This document shows, in pieces, positions 53,153 to 64,000 of a stretch of 64,000 bases of DNA. The notes under the pieces are model-generated. The model was not told the origin of the DNA and ran no database searches. It was given only the letters and a program-made list of their open reading frames with translations. Position 1 is the stretch's first letter, and each line of letters starts with the position of its first letter. Source of the DNA: Echinarachnius parma (Eukaryota > Echinodermata > Echinoidea > Clypeasteroida > Echinarachniidae); the NCBI GenBank assembly GCA_037951105.1, contig JBAMJV010000888.1:153351-217350 (forward strand). Direction: 5' to 3'. The translations under genes were made by a program, and so were the position numbers.

Positions 53153-54454
53153 TAATAAAATGTTTCATATTTCACAACAATCATGTCAAAACAATGTACC
53201 TACATGTATATCCCTCTTTTTCTCATCTATAAGGGAGAGATATCTATCTAAAAATGGATATTCACAATAACACCACATCCCTTGTAACGTACATCATCAT
53301 ACACATTGTCAGCCAAAATCAGCTTGGCAGGTATTCTTCTTTTGCAGGAAGGTATATGTTTAATAACTTTTTTTGATGAAAGTCATAATGAATACTTCCG
53401 CAAATCTCTGATGAATCATAATTCCTCTTTTATAAATGTGGCCTGTGTCTACATAAAACTGTAATGTGTTACTGTTGCAATGATTAATGGCCAGGAAACT
53501 ACAGTTACAAATGCTGACCCATTTTTAAAATGAACTATTAAAGAAGAGTAATAAGATTCAGAAGAAGTCCCAATTAAAGTCTTGCAACATACAGGATTAA
53601 TCACTGCAGACAATATTATCTTCGAGATGTTATTATAATGAGTATGTAACCTAAGTCTAAGACTACCACCCCCCCCCCCCCCCCAATCAACATGCCTACT
53701 GCAGGCCAATGGAGGGGGGGGGGGGCTGCAAACCTCACTAGAATTTGGAAACACCAATATTCTGGCAAACATAACATCATATTTGGGAAACAAACATCTG
53801 ATTTTAGTCCAAGCACCTTTTCAGCAAGATCACCACATTTTTTGCCCAACATTTGATAATTTGGGGTTAAAATCAACTCATTTTCAGTCAGCATATTTTC
53901 GGGCAAAATCAACAAATTTTTGCTCAAGACAGACAGGAAGGATATATTAATCTACGAACAACTTTGCTCGGGCCCCCTCGAAAAGAGATTATCTATGCGC
54001 CAATGCATGCCACCTTCTCTTTAATATTTCCAACAACTGCCGGTAACTGGCCCCCTGTCAGACTATATGTTGCTGTCAATCACACAGCTACCTGCAGAGA
54101 CTGTCTGTATTGACGCAGTGGTTGGACTGATTGGAAGGCACACACATTACTGGGGGAAGGGGGAAGGGGGAAGGGGGGGGGGGCACACCTTATGTATTTC
54201 TTTAACTAATATAGTTTTTACCCTTATGTTGTTATTGTTTTGGTTCAATGTTAATCTGCAAACAACCATAGGGCACAGGCCCAGTCAAAAAGAGATCGTC
54301 TATAATGATATAAGCGAACGCATCATCTTCAATATTTCCAACAACTTATTCCGCTGCACCGCCCTCCCAAGGCGCTACGTCACTGTTTAGACCTGCCATA
54401 CAGCACCATGCACAGATAATGACATTTCATTCTCTGATCATAACATACATTTGG

Positions 54455-54925
54455 TATAAAGGTTCATGATCAATTGGTCTACACCCATTGTCTATGGTAT
54501 ATGCTGCACTTGGTCTAGCTCTAATGCATGAATGAAACTTCCAGTGACAGTCTGCATAGACTGCACTGAAGTAATGACATCACATTCTTCGCTTATAATA
54601 TAACGTAACATACATTTGGTATTAAAGGTTCATGGTCGTTTGGTCTGCACCCATTTCGTCTATTAAATGCCTGAAACTTCTATTTCCCAAACTTCACATC
54701 CAACCCTACACCCAACCCTCAACTCAACCCTGAACCCAATTCTAAATCCAACCATAAACCCAATCCAAACTTTAATCCAATCCCTACACATATTCCTAAA
54801 AAAGGTTAATCTATAATCCTAATGAAAATCCCAAGCCTCTGAATTTTGACTTTGCTAGCAGATGTGATATACCAGTACGCAAACAAATGGCTGAAGATCA
54901 AGCGACAAGTTACTGTCATAGGGCA
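54455..54925. repeat. TTGGTCTAC-type element, diverged copy
   Basis: Contains TTGGTCTACACCCATT and CATTTCGTCTATTAAATGCC, then a run of CCAACCCT/CAACCC-like repeats and a decayed right end (GCAAACAAATGGCTGAAGATC). Confidence 0.35.
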
Positions 54926-55639
54926 CCATAAACGTAATGTAATCATATTTGTATCTATTCGTAACATTCATGAATGAATAAATTGTCCCATGATTTGGAT
55001 ATATACATTATATTTTTGAGCTAGCCAATTGCCTTCATGTCACTGCTACATCACAACTTATTTGCTTGCCTGACCATGCTGACATTTGTTTGAACTATTA
55101 CATTATAAGCTAGGGGTTAGGGGCTGTAGACCCCCCCCCCCCCCCCCTTATTGATAGTTTTGAATATGGCGGTAGTAGGGTAAATTTCATCTCAAACTCT
55201 AGTTATCATTACCCCAAAAATGGAAAAACATTGCAGTAAAGCAAGTAAGGAGGTGTTAAAAGCCAAAACATGCATACATGATTGGCATACCTGCACATCA
55301 CTTACAGGCTACCCCCTAGACAACATCAAGGCATAGACACCTTTATATACCATAGTGTTCTCTTATCAGCTGTTGACATTCTGTCATGATGCTTATATAT
55401 AATATATTTACATCATTTGCACATCCAGTGAGAGACCTTTCATATTTTCAAAGCTGAATTTAAAAGTTAGTGTACTGTATTCACTCAAAAATCAAGCAAG
55501 CTAGTGAACTCAATTTCATAATAAACTGTCAGAGAAGATCGTATATAAATGCTAAACTGATTACAAATTAATTTTGTAGGCTTTAAAACAAAGTAAATTC
55601 AAACATAGTGGAAACTGACAAGAAAATGTATCCCTGAGA

Positions 55640-55735
55640 ATCAATTTCACCCAAGACCTCTGGATTGCTACACTGGTGCTCTACCAACTGAGCTAGAAAG
55701 CTCAAAATTGTGATGGTTGTCCCTCCCAAAATTAT
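55640..55735 (-). repeat. tRNA-derived SINE-like fragment
   Basis: The minus strand has TAGCTCAGTTGGTAGAGC, a perfect A box, then CACCAGTGTAGCAATCCAG and a degraded B box. The anticodon and T arms do not pair, so it is a tRNA-derived repeat rather than a tRNA gene. Confidence 0.5.
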
Positions 55736-56314
55736 TTGTCAAGGCTCGAGCTAGTCGACAGATGTCGCTTTTAAATGAAAATATACATTTGACCTGGCCC
55801 TGATGTATTTACTGTGAGGATATAAGGCATGAATGTTTGAAGCTCCATGTTTTAATTGACAGTTCCAGAATGATGATTTATATATTTTGAATCAAACATT
55901 CTCAACATACTGTACATCCTTGAAACATGAGTCTTGAGGTTGACCCAGGCCTAACCTGATCTACAGCTGCAATTCCCCCCCCCCCCTCCCATTCCAACAT
56001 GTTTTCCATACATAGATATAGGAAGTGGAGGGGTTAGGGGTCTTCAGTCCCCCCCCCCCAAAAAAAAAAAAACATTAAAAAACAACAACAACAACATCTC
56101 ATTGGGAGAGTTATGAAAACACCAATATTCAAGCAAAAGGCACCTTCGACTTTGAGACAAACATTTTGTTCAAACACATTCTTCTACAACTGATTTGATT
56201 TGCCAGAAAGTACATGGTTTTTCCCCCCACCCTTCCCTGCACATGAATATCACCATAGAACTCCTGTAACCCTCTATACCCCATCCCCCTCTAACCCCTC
56301 CGCCCCCCTCTCTG

Positions 56315-56675
56315 AAGGAGTGGTCACATTGGACACGACTCCCCACGACTAGACTCACGAATGCAGTACGAATTGGTACAAATCAATGGCAAGCTGTTTT
56401 TAACATTTATTCCTATTTCTTGATATCACAAAATCAAATTCTTGATATCAAGAATGCATTTCTTGATATCAAGAAATGCATTCTTGATATCAAGAAATAT
56501 ACTTTTCTGTATTGGTAATACTTGATATCAAGAAATAAACTGATATCAATAATTCAATTATTGATATCAAGAAATAGGAATAAATGTTAAAACGGCTTGC
56601 CATAGATTTGTACCAATGCGTACTGCATTCGTGGGTCTAGTCGTGGGGAGTCGTGTCCAATGTGACCACTCCTTT
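56315..56675. mobile_element. Palindromic element with TTCTTGATATCAAGAA cluster
   Basis: Arms AAGGAGTGGTCACATTGGAC and GTCCAATGTGACCACTCCTT, with GACTCCCCACGACTAG and its complement continuing inward. The interior repeats the perfect 16-bp palindrome TTCTTGATATCAAGAA and variants about seven times. Confidence 0.6.
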
Positions 56676-57112
56676 ACCTCTTTACCACTATGATACACTA
56701 CTTCCCCTCCTCCTCTTCTCTTACTGGTCAGGGGTATAGGGCTATGGGTTTAAATTCTTGCAAATCTACCTGTGCTGGGACCAGAATCTTGTTTTTTGGG
56801 GACAAACTCATTTTCACTTTCTTGCAAAATCATAGCTTATTTTGGGTTAAATGTAATGTATGCTAACAACAGGAAAGATGACATACAGGCAATAGGTATC
56901 AGCCCCCTAAGAAAAGTTTCCCCATATGCCCATGTTCCCATGTATCTACAGCAGAGGGGCACCGGGTCAGAATAAACAGATAACTTTTCATGAGGCGGAA
57001 TTATATTCCTGTGTGAAGGTGATGATTGATGATTGGTAGCCCAAGTTCGCAGGCTTTCGCTACCTCCCCTGCATCAGACAGAAACGTTCCCACAATGACA
57101 TGCATGTATATG

Positions 57113-57504
57113 TTAAAGGGATCTAGTAACATTGTCCAAATCCTCAAAATCCAATTGGAATTCTAGCAGTTCCGTCATACATGTACATTGTTGTATTCGT
57201 ATTAACAATGGAAGCATGGGACAGGTTTCGGTTTTTCAAATTTCCCTTTCGTGCAAAAGATATTTATGATTGGAGTGTTCAGATGTTAAACTATCCACTG
57301 GATAGTCGTAACCGTTTTCAAAGCCAGTGCAATGAGTAAGTGAATATCACTTTGCATTTTTGCTCATTACTTGGCCATATAATGTCCATTTAATTTGAAA
57401 TGTTCACACAATACCCAGTGGACATATCATATAACAACAATATACATTGTATCAACCATTCATCACTTTTTGCACATGTCAACAAAGTTACTGGATCCCT
57501 TTAT
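57113..57504. mobile_element. TTAAAGGGATC inverted-repeat element, copy 2
   Basis: Same termini and internal blocks as 1374-1810 in the same orientation. The right-hand TTAA has mutated to TTAT. About 45 bp shorter than copy 1. Confidence 0.6.
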
Positions 57505-57549
57505 GTTGTCAGGCGACAGGATAACTTTCAGCGCTTAGAAACATTTGTA

Positions 57550-57641
57550 TTAACCCGTTCAGGACTGATTGATCTTGCTACAATATCTGTTCTCCACAGA
57601 CCTAGCCCAAGTATATTTAGGACCCGTACTGAATGGTTTAA
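57550..57641. mobile_element. TTAACCCGTTCAGGACTG MITE, opposite orientation
   Basis: A 92-bp copy with the middle reversed (ACAGACCTAGCCCAAG) relative to the copies at 7.4 and 42.5 kb. TTAA at both ends. Confidence 0.55.
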
Positions 57642-58029
57642 GCGCTATGTAAATGCTAGGTATCATTAGAGGTGTCGATTTCGGGAGTATTTACCTCCCG
57701 GGACTCGCACTAAATTTTTGGGCGAGTCACGGGTACCCGAAATTTACCCATTTGTTGATTTCGCTATCGGCATGTCACGCCAGCTGGGAAAACATGTTCA
57801 TTCAAGTGACAAAAATGCAGCGCATTTTTGTCACTTGAATGAACTTGATAACTCTTGCGTTCAATGAGGGGACTTTTGCTTTTTTTTCTCGGGATATCGA
57901 GTATTGATTTTTGCGCCCGGGACTCGACATTTTTCGGCGGGACCCGAGTACCCGTGACTCGTCAACAGCCCTAGGTATCATGTACTAGTATTATTTATAA
58001 GATAACAATTATTCATTGATAGCAATATT

Positions 58030-58178
58030 TATATAATATTGACTGGCCTTGAGTGGTATATCAGAAATATTGCATTCGCTAGGATCATATTGTACGAGTC
58101 GAAGACGAGTGCAATATGATCCTAGCGAATGCAATATTTCTGATACATCACGAAAGAACAAGCCAGTCAATATTATTA
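58030..58178. repeat. Perfect 32-nt inverted repeat
   Basis: Arms 58061-58092 and 58112-58143 are perfectly complementary (core GCATTCGCTAGGATCATATT) around a 19-nt loop. Outer arms AATATTGACTGGC and GCCAGTCAATATT extend the structure. Confidence 0.65.
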
Positions 58179-61111
58179 TTATTATACATACTATCCAGAG
58201 GGAAACATAAATAAACAAAAACATTCATTTTAATCCGTCTTGTTCATGGAAGAAGACCAATGCATTGAATCTCAAATTACTAATTAAGCATTTTCAACTC
58301 ATGAGTAAACGTGTTCATACGTCATAATTAGACATGCGCAAAACCATTCATACGTCATTGATAAACGCGCGTATGAATTTGCGCACATACGCGCTGGATT
58401 GAATATTCAGCTCCATGGAGGGGTAATATCGTCTGATATTGACTCGCAAATACACATTTGTAGAGCTGCATAATACACGTTACGATAGTAATATCATAAC
58501 AATAATGACCGCTATGAAAGACAAACCCAAGACGAAAACAAAATATGTGATTTATTGAATTGAATCACTGGCCTGTATGTGTAATAATTTCCTGCAGCTA
58601 TTAATTGCAATGAATGGTTGATGATAAAATATGGCTGTCAAATGTCACTTTTCAATGAATACATCAATGTTATAATTGAACTAATCATGATTAAATTAAA
58701 TACTATTATGTTACATGAAATCAATTTCACATGCTATTTTTGGCACTTCTGGGGAGGGGGGGGGGGGGGGGGTCCAAAACTCCAGTGTATTACTTTTAAT
58801 GATTGACACAGGTTATTTAATGGTGTGTGTCATAATATCCGCCCATCCCCATTTACATACATTTCCGGATCTCCCACTATCTGTGTGGTGAAGAATGATG
58901 ATGAATTCATTGCCTTTGAGACAATAAATTCTTATTATTGGAGGCTTATTTCTGTCCTGAATCTGTTCAATCAACAGTCACTGCACAGTAATGTATTAAA
59001 GCTCCTATTCACTATTGATACCACTCCAATCATTCTTCTTCTTTTTTTCTTCTTCTTTTTTTTTAACCAGTAACAATCAAAAAAGCATACTACTGATACA
59101 AAATTAATTGTTTGTCTCAAAATTTGTACTACATTTTTGCCAAATCTGCTACTTTTTGTCTGATACTAAAGACACACATTGTGTACTTTTAGTAAATAAT
59201 GATTCTACCTTCCTTTCTTGAGACCAATGGCTAATTCATCTCATCCATGCTGAATATATTTTTTTAGTATGATACTCCTTGTCTTCAGTTTTGTTTCAAA
59301 TCAGAGAAAAAAATCACGTTAAGTTCTTTTATTTTTCAACCGTACGCAGTATTAATTGTGCTACACATGAAATAGCTTTAGATCTACTCTAGCCTAGCTG
59401 CTTGTCATGGGCGGAATTTTTGTTGATGTAGGACGCATACTTGACTTCTAGTTTGAATCCAGTAAGTCTATAGCTCTTCTAAACAAATCCCTACTCTCTC
59501 CTGTCATAATATTGCACAGCTATCACCTCTTATAAACAAATCCCACCTCTCACCCAACCAAACATTGTACAGCCTTTGCAATGATACCCTACAGGGGCAT
59601 ACAGATAAAAATTTAGCCTGTGGGGCAGAGGTCTTTTATCAGAATTTCCCCCGATAATTAAGAGCACAGCAAAGTTTTTTCTACATGCACTTCCATTATT
59701 TAAGTTCAGAATATCATCCTACCCTATTCCTCCTGACAAGCAAAGCAAAGATCTTCAATAAATTTATGAGTTAACACTATCGTTCTCAACCAACCAAACA
59801 TTGTACAGCCTTTGCTTGATACCCTGCATGGGCATGCGTACATGCACATTTCTGCCTGTGGGGCCGAGGTATTCTAACCAAATTTTATTCTTTCAGTATA
59901 TCACACAACATATATTTCGCTCCTCTATGATTTAATTTGCCAGAGATTTCAAGCTAACATCCCCCTCAAAAATAAATAAAAGAAGATTATATAACCCTGG
60001 AACTCCTGGCAACCCTCTAGTCCCACCCCCCCCCCCCCCCCACCCCACCTTCCCCCAGCCCCAACCCCCTCTTGCCCCAATGGTACCAGGCATGTACATT
60101 ATTTCCCCTCCTCAACTCATCTGCCAAATAAAATCATTCCTGTCTCCTAAATGTGAACCTTTACCCCCAAATTAAACAACTTGGCCCAAATATGTGACAG
60201 CTTAAATACCTGTATGTATTTACATGGAAGTTTTTTTTTTCCTCAAAATGTGAGGAACTTTTTGCCCAAATACTGGTGTTCATATTAACCTTTGGGGGCT
60301 GCAACCCACCCCTTAGAATCCCTAGCCCCCCTGCTGTATCCACCAATGACCAGGGGGTATATCTCATATCCCTGCTATAGCCCAACCCAAAGTCCTCCTT
60401 CATCCTCATCCCCATCAATGGATCTTCAATCTGTCCTGCTACATCCAAGACAAGTTGATGTGAAGGCAGGAGGCAAATAGATGTTGGATCTTAGTCGTGA
60501 AACACTTTTCAAACTATCCTTTTTTCATATCCCCTGAAATAACTGATGGGTTCAAACTTTGACCCACTTTCAGTCTGCATTTCATTTTTGCGCAGAAGTG
60601 AAGATAGATTTTATACTATAGGAAATATATTCTAACTTAAAAAAACAACAACTGAGTAAAAGATTTATAAGGGAGAATATGTGTTTCTTTAAAAACGAAA
60701 CAGTTGTCTTTATTTTCATAACCCTATTTTCCTAATCAGTATACACCCATCATTGGTAACTAGTATTGTATGTGTATAAGTAGTGCACTGTATACAGTTT
60801 TCTATAATAATGCTCACTAACGGACATATTTCTGTAAAAAATTAACTCAGAAAAAATAATGCTAAAAAGATAATCTAAATATATATCATTCATACTTTCA
60901 TTGGCTGAATTATGTGGGTGACACATTTCCTGACAAGAGCCATTAGGGGTTCTCAGAAACAGTTTGGGCAAAAATAATTTATATTTTCCTGTGCCAAATT
61001 ACATTTTTTTTTTAATACCTACGCGTAATTCCCCCAGAGACTGACCAGAGTTATCAATTCATCATGACTGATATCGGAATCATATCAAACTGTTTCATGA
61101 ATGAAAGAAAT

Positions 61112-61191
61112 TTAACCCGTTACCAACTAGATTTTGCAAGTCTCATCAAGTTAACACAGGCCCCACAAGGTTCCCATAGGCAATTGGTTAA
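61112..61191. mobile_element. 80-bp TTAA MITE, second family
   Basis: TTAACCCGTTACCAACTAG ... TTCCCATAGGCAATTGGTTAA. 80 bp. Confidence 0.5.
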
Positions 61192-62552
61192 TAATATTAA
61201 AAATATGTGATACTGATAGACTGGATAAACTTTAATGAATTATAATAATATTAATTAAACTCAAGAAATTTAAATCTGAAGATGTCATACTGATAAACTA
61301 ATCTACTAAGTAATGTGAATGCCATTAAAAAAGCTACTTAATAACATTGACTAAATCTTCATTCCAACTGATGTTGTTAGAAAGTTGGCAATACCTGAAA
61401 TGTGTCATATCAAAGGCACAAGTTAGTAATATTGGCCTTTAGTTGGATAATCTTTGATTAAATTGTTTGTTTTCATTCTTCAACCCCCCCCCCCCCCCCC
61501 AATCAGTAAGCCCCCCTGTACTACGCCCCTGGTGATAAGGATGTGAGGGAGATCACACACCCAATGTGGGTGGACAGTGGGGTATCATCCAGGAATCTAT
61601 GGTATGTAGGATGACCCATCCATGGGGGGCATGGCAGTGAAAAGGCACACAAGGGGGGTGTGGGGTGAGGGATCCTGTAAAATGCCTGAAAGATCCCCCA
61701 AATTTCAAAGAAAGGGTTATCATTATGGGTGTAGGATTACATTTTTCTCAGGGGGCCCCCCCCCCCGAGTTCTTTTGCCCAAATAATTGTCATTCCCGTT
61801 TTCACATGACAAGTAACACTATTAATATGAAATGTTTTGCCCGAATATGACATGTTTTGCCCGAATGTGAGGTGCTATTTGCCCGAATAAAGCCATTTAA
61901 AAAACTTCAGGGGGTGCAGTCTCTATAGCACCACCACCCCCCCCCCCCCCCCCACCCCCCTGCCTCCTATGCCTATGGCTATCATGAAAGTAAACAGGAA
62001 TTGACTTAATAACCCCTCCCCTGCTCCTGAATACCCCTAGCTACCTCAGTCCAGCACCCCATCCCCACTGCTTTACTTCACACCTCTGTGGGCACTGTTA
62101 AATGATCACCCTCTGTAACTATGTTAAAGGGGTAATTGCATTGTACATGTATGTTTGAGTTTTCAATTACACTGTTTTGGTGTCCTCCTTACACGTGAAA
62201 CTCCAAGTACAGTATAACTTAAGTTTCTGAAATATCCATGTGCTATTTTATTTTATTTCTGATGAAAATGTTTAACTTGATTTCTGTATTGTATTTTAAA
62301 CTAAATAACAACCAGATAGGCCCTTTCCTTGATTTCTACATTTCCAAAGGTGGTTATTTTTATGTACGGTTACCACTAATATTTATGTATGTTAAGGATC
62401 ACCATTTTTAGGACCAAGGCAATTAAAAGTCACCAATTTGTTATGTCCCTAATGTTGGAAGTGTATCTCAATAAGTAGAATGTAAGTTTGAACTAAACAT
62501 AATACTTATCACTCACTTGTAATCACCATTTCAGGCTTGTGATCACTATGTA

Positions 62553-62582
62553 AGGGGGACACCATTTTTTTGGTGTCCCCCT
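62553..62582. repeat. GGTGTCCCCCT hairpin and associated motif
   Basis: AGGGGGACACCA and TGGTGTCCCCCT form a perfect 12-bp stem with a T6 loop. GGTGTCC(C/T)CCT(T/A)ACACGTGAAA also recurs at about 62171 and 62940, marking a small repeat family. Confidence 0.55.
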
Positions 62583-63225
62583 AACACGTGAAATTAGAAT
62601 TAAATTTTAAGGCAATGAAAATTTGTTGTGTACTTTTGCATGTAATTGTACATTAAAATGGTTCAGTTGTTCATATACTGTGACTGAGATTGAATTATCC
62701 TTTAGAGTGGCAAAAATTGTTGTGTCCACAGAGTTTCTTCTACCATATGTGTCAAAAATTCCAAATTTACGGTACATAATGGCTAAAATGTTGAGATTTA
62801 TTTTTCTTTCTTTGAAAATGACTCAAACAAAAAGTTGTTTAATGTGAAATGGCATCAAAAACAGACATGAAAACAGAAAAAAAACATACAAATGTAAATC
62901 TCTTGAAACCAATCTGACACTTTGACACCTTAGGTTTGGTGTCCCCCTTACACATGAAATCTGTCAGAAGCGTGCATACTTTGGACCAGCCCCACTTTGA
63001 TGAATTGTATAAAATGGTGAGAATTTGTTTTTTTTCCGAAAATTCAGATATATAGGAAATAAAAAATTGTATTTTGATGCATAAATACATGAATCTAAAA
63101 TTTGGCCCCTATGTCACACACTGGGGTCCTATTTTATGGAAATAGCCATATATGATTATACTAATCACCTTTTCTGCATGATATTAATCATCATCAGAAT
63201 CAGATTTTGAACATGAATAACAGGG

Positions 63226-63590
63226 CCGGGCTTGACTCTAACACTTGCCCTATTGCCCTATTGCCCTGGGCAAGTCAACATTGATGTCGGGCAAGTACAT
63301 TTTAATTAATGGTCTAATTTGGTTGCCCATTCGGGCAACTAACATTTCTGTTCAACTATGAGAGAAAATGTAATTCCATGTGAGTACATCTCATCTAAAA
63401 TATATAAACAAGCAAGAAAATTTGCCAAGCAAATCCAGTTACCTAGAGTGATTAAATGTTCTTTTGTTTCACATAAGTTTTTTGGGGGGCAAGAAAATTT
63501 GTTCTTCGGGCAATTGAAATCTGAAAATCATGAATTTACTTGCCCAATTGGGGAAAAAGAAAATAAATTTTATGTGGTGGCTTGAACAGG
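63226..63590. repeat. TTGCCCGGGCAAG inverted repeat, copy 2
   Basis: Shares ACACTTGCCCTATTGCCC, TTGATGTCGGGCAAGTA, AATGGTCTAATTT and TTCGGGCAA motifs with 52.4-52.7 kb. Confidence 0.5.
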
Positions 63591-63665
63591 GCATAGTAAA
63601 ACATAAAAGTTATGTGTCTTACACCTTCGCTGCTTCTCCCCCCCCCCCCCCCCCCCAAATCATAC

Positions 63666-63698
63666 CTCTACTTGTTCCGGGGCTGAGCATCTAATCTC
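63666..63698 (-). CDS. Possible upstream multiplexin micro-exon (weak)
   Basis: On the minus strand, acceptor GATGCTGCAG and donor GTATGA bound 33 nt reading EIRCSAPEQVE, phase 0, compatible with an upstream exon of the collagen gene. There is no good pyrimidine tract and no recognised domain, so this could be chance. Confidence 0.2.
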
Positions 63699-64000
63699 CT
63701 GCAGCATCCCATCCAATTTTTGACCTTATATTCATGTGGGCATGTTCCCTCTCCCCTGTACACCCCCCCCCCCCCCCCCCCCCCAATGTCCCCTTTCTTC
63801 TCAAGGGCTATTTATCCCTGGATTCGTTATGACTTGTGGTCACATTTTGAGTCACATTAGAGATGTTGTTATGTAATATACACCCTGGCAAATGACACAC
63901 TTCCAAGCTAATAACAGTTCTGTGCATGCTTCAGTGTAACCAGGGAGCTCAATAATCCAACTATAGCCTAGGCCTGTACGTATTGCCCAAACATATCAAA

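Larger units (their letters stand above)
53660..63790. repeat. Cluster of poly-C/poly-G tracts with TTTGCCCAAAT-like flanks
   Basis: Long C or G runs occur near 53.67, 53.71, 54.17, 55.13, 55.98, 58.75, 60.03, 61.48, 61.76, 61.93, 63.64 and 63.76 kb. Many are preceded by decayed copies of a sequence with TTTTGCCCGAATATG or ACTTTTTGCCCAAAT and GGGGGCTGCA. This suggests one dispersed repeat whose homopolymer core has expanded. Confidence 0.5.
50880..64000. other. Upstream intron or flank of the collagen gene
   Basis: Over 13 kb with no confident exon on either strand. It contains the repeats listed and low-complexity tracts. The expected signal peptide and TSPN/laminin-G-like exons of a multiplexin were not found, so they are probably beyond the right edge. 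Confidence 0.45.

Noticed and set aside
28989-54925. CRISPR-like array from regularly spaced repeats
   Set aside because: The repeats are eukaryotic dispersed elements and minisatellites without uniform repeat-spacer structure or cas genes.
55640-55735. Possible tRNA gene on the minus strand
   Set aside because: The A box is perfect but the anticodon and T arms do not pair and the B box is degraded; better explained as a tRNA-derived SINE.

Overview
The window looks like nuclear DNA of a marine invertebrate deuterostome, most likely an echinoderm and plausibly a sea urchin. This is inference. It rests on intron-rich, AT-rich genes whose proteins resemble vertebrate orthologues, abundant TACATGTA-type motifs, very long poly-C/poly-G runs, TTAGGG-type telomere-like motifs and a dense load of short inverted-repeat transposons. 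No bacterial or viral gene is evident.

Two convergent protein-coding genes were recognised. (1) On the + strand, bases 318-3175 hold the last three coding exons of importin subunit beta-1 (KPNB1), ending in a C-terminus very like that of vertebrates. (2) On the - strand, bases 50879-15001 hold 34 exons of a multiplexin collagen (type XV/XVIII, endostatin-bearing). I joined them by hand. All 34 splice in phase with no stop until the terminal TAA, giving 3,894 nt and 1,297 residues. In order they encode a Ser/Thr-rich non-collagenous stretch, about ten Gly-X-Y blocks broken by short interruptions, a poly-Gly stretch, the NC1 trimerisation domain, a Thr/Pro hinge and a complete four-cysteine endostatin. 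The 5' end of this gene lies beyond the right edge or was not recognised in 50.9-64 kb.

Layout: 1-3.2 kb importin exons and introns; 3.2-15 kb convergent 3' UTRs and intergenic DNA with inverted-repeat elements; 15-24.6 kb endostatin, hinge and trimerisation exons; 24.6-48.2 kb triple-helix exons with many repeats in the introns; 48-51 kb N-terminal part seen here; 51-64 kb repeat-rich DNA (upstream intron or flank) with no confident exon.

The most striking feature is that at least eight exons in these two unrelated neighbouring genes are accompanied by tandem partial copies of themselves. Copies on the upstream side keep the intron tail, splice acceptor and exon head. Copies on the downstream side keep the exon tail, splice donor and intron head. 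Most copies carry stops, frameshifts or lost splice sites. A few remain open, in phase and flanked by usable sites: 72-nt Gly-X-Y units near 44.8 kb, a 42-nt unit at 42.1 kb, an 81-nt unit at 37.7 kb and two alternative importin 3' exons. They could be spliced in. The rest of the window is a mosaic of non-autonomous elements, including several TTAA-bounded families, a nested insertion at 32.6-34.3 kb, elements carrying AGGTCA direct repeats, and elements with telomere-like cores.
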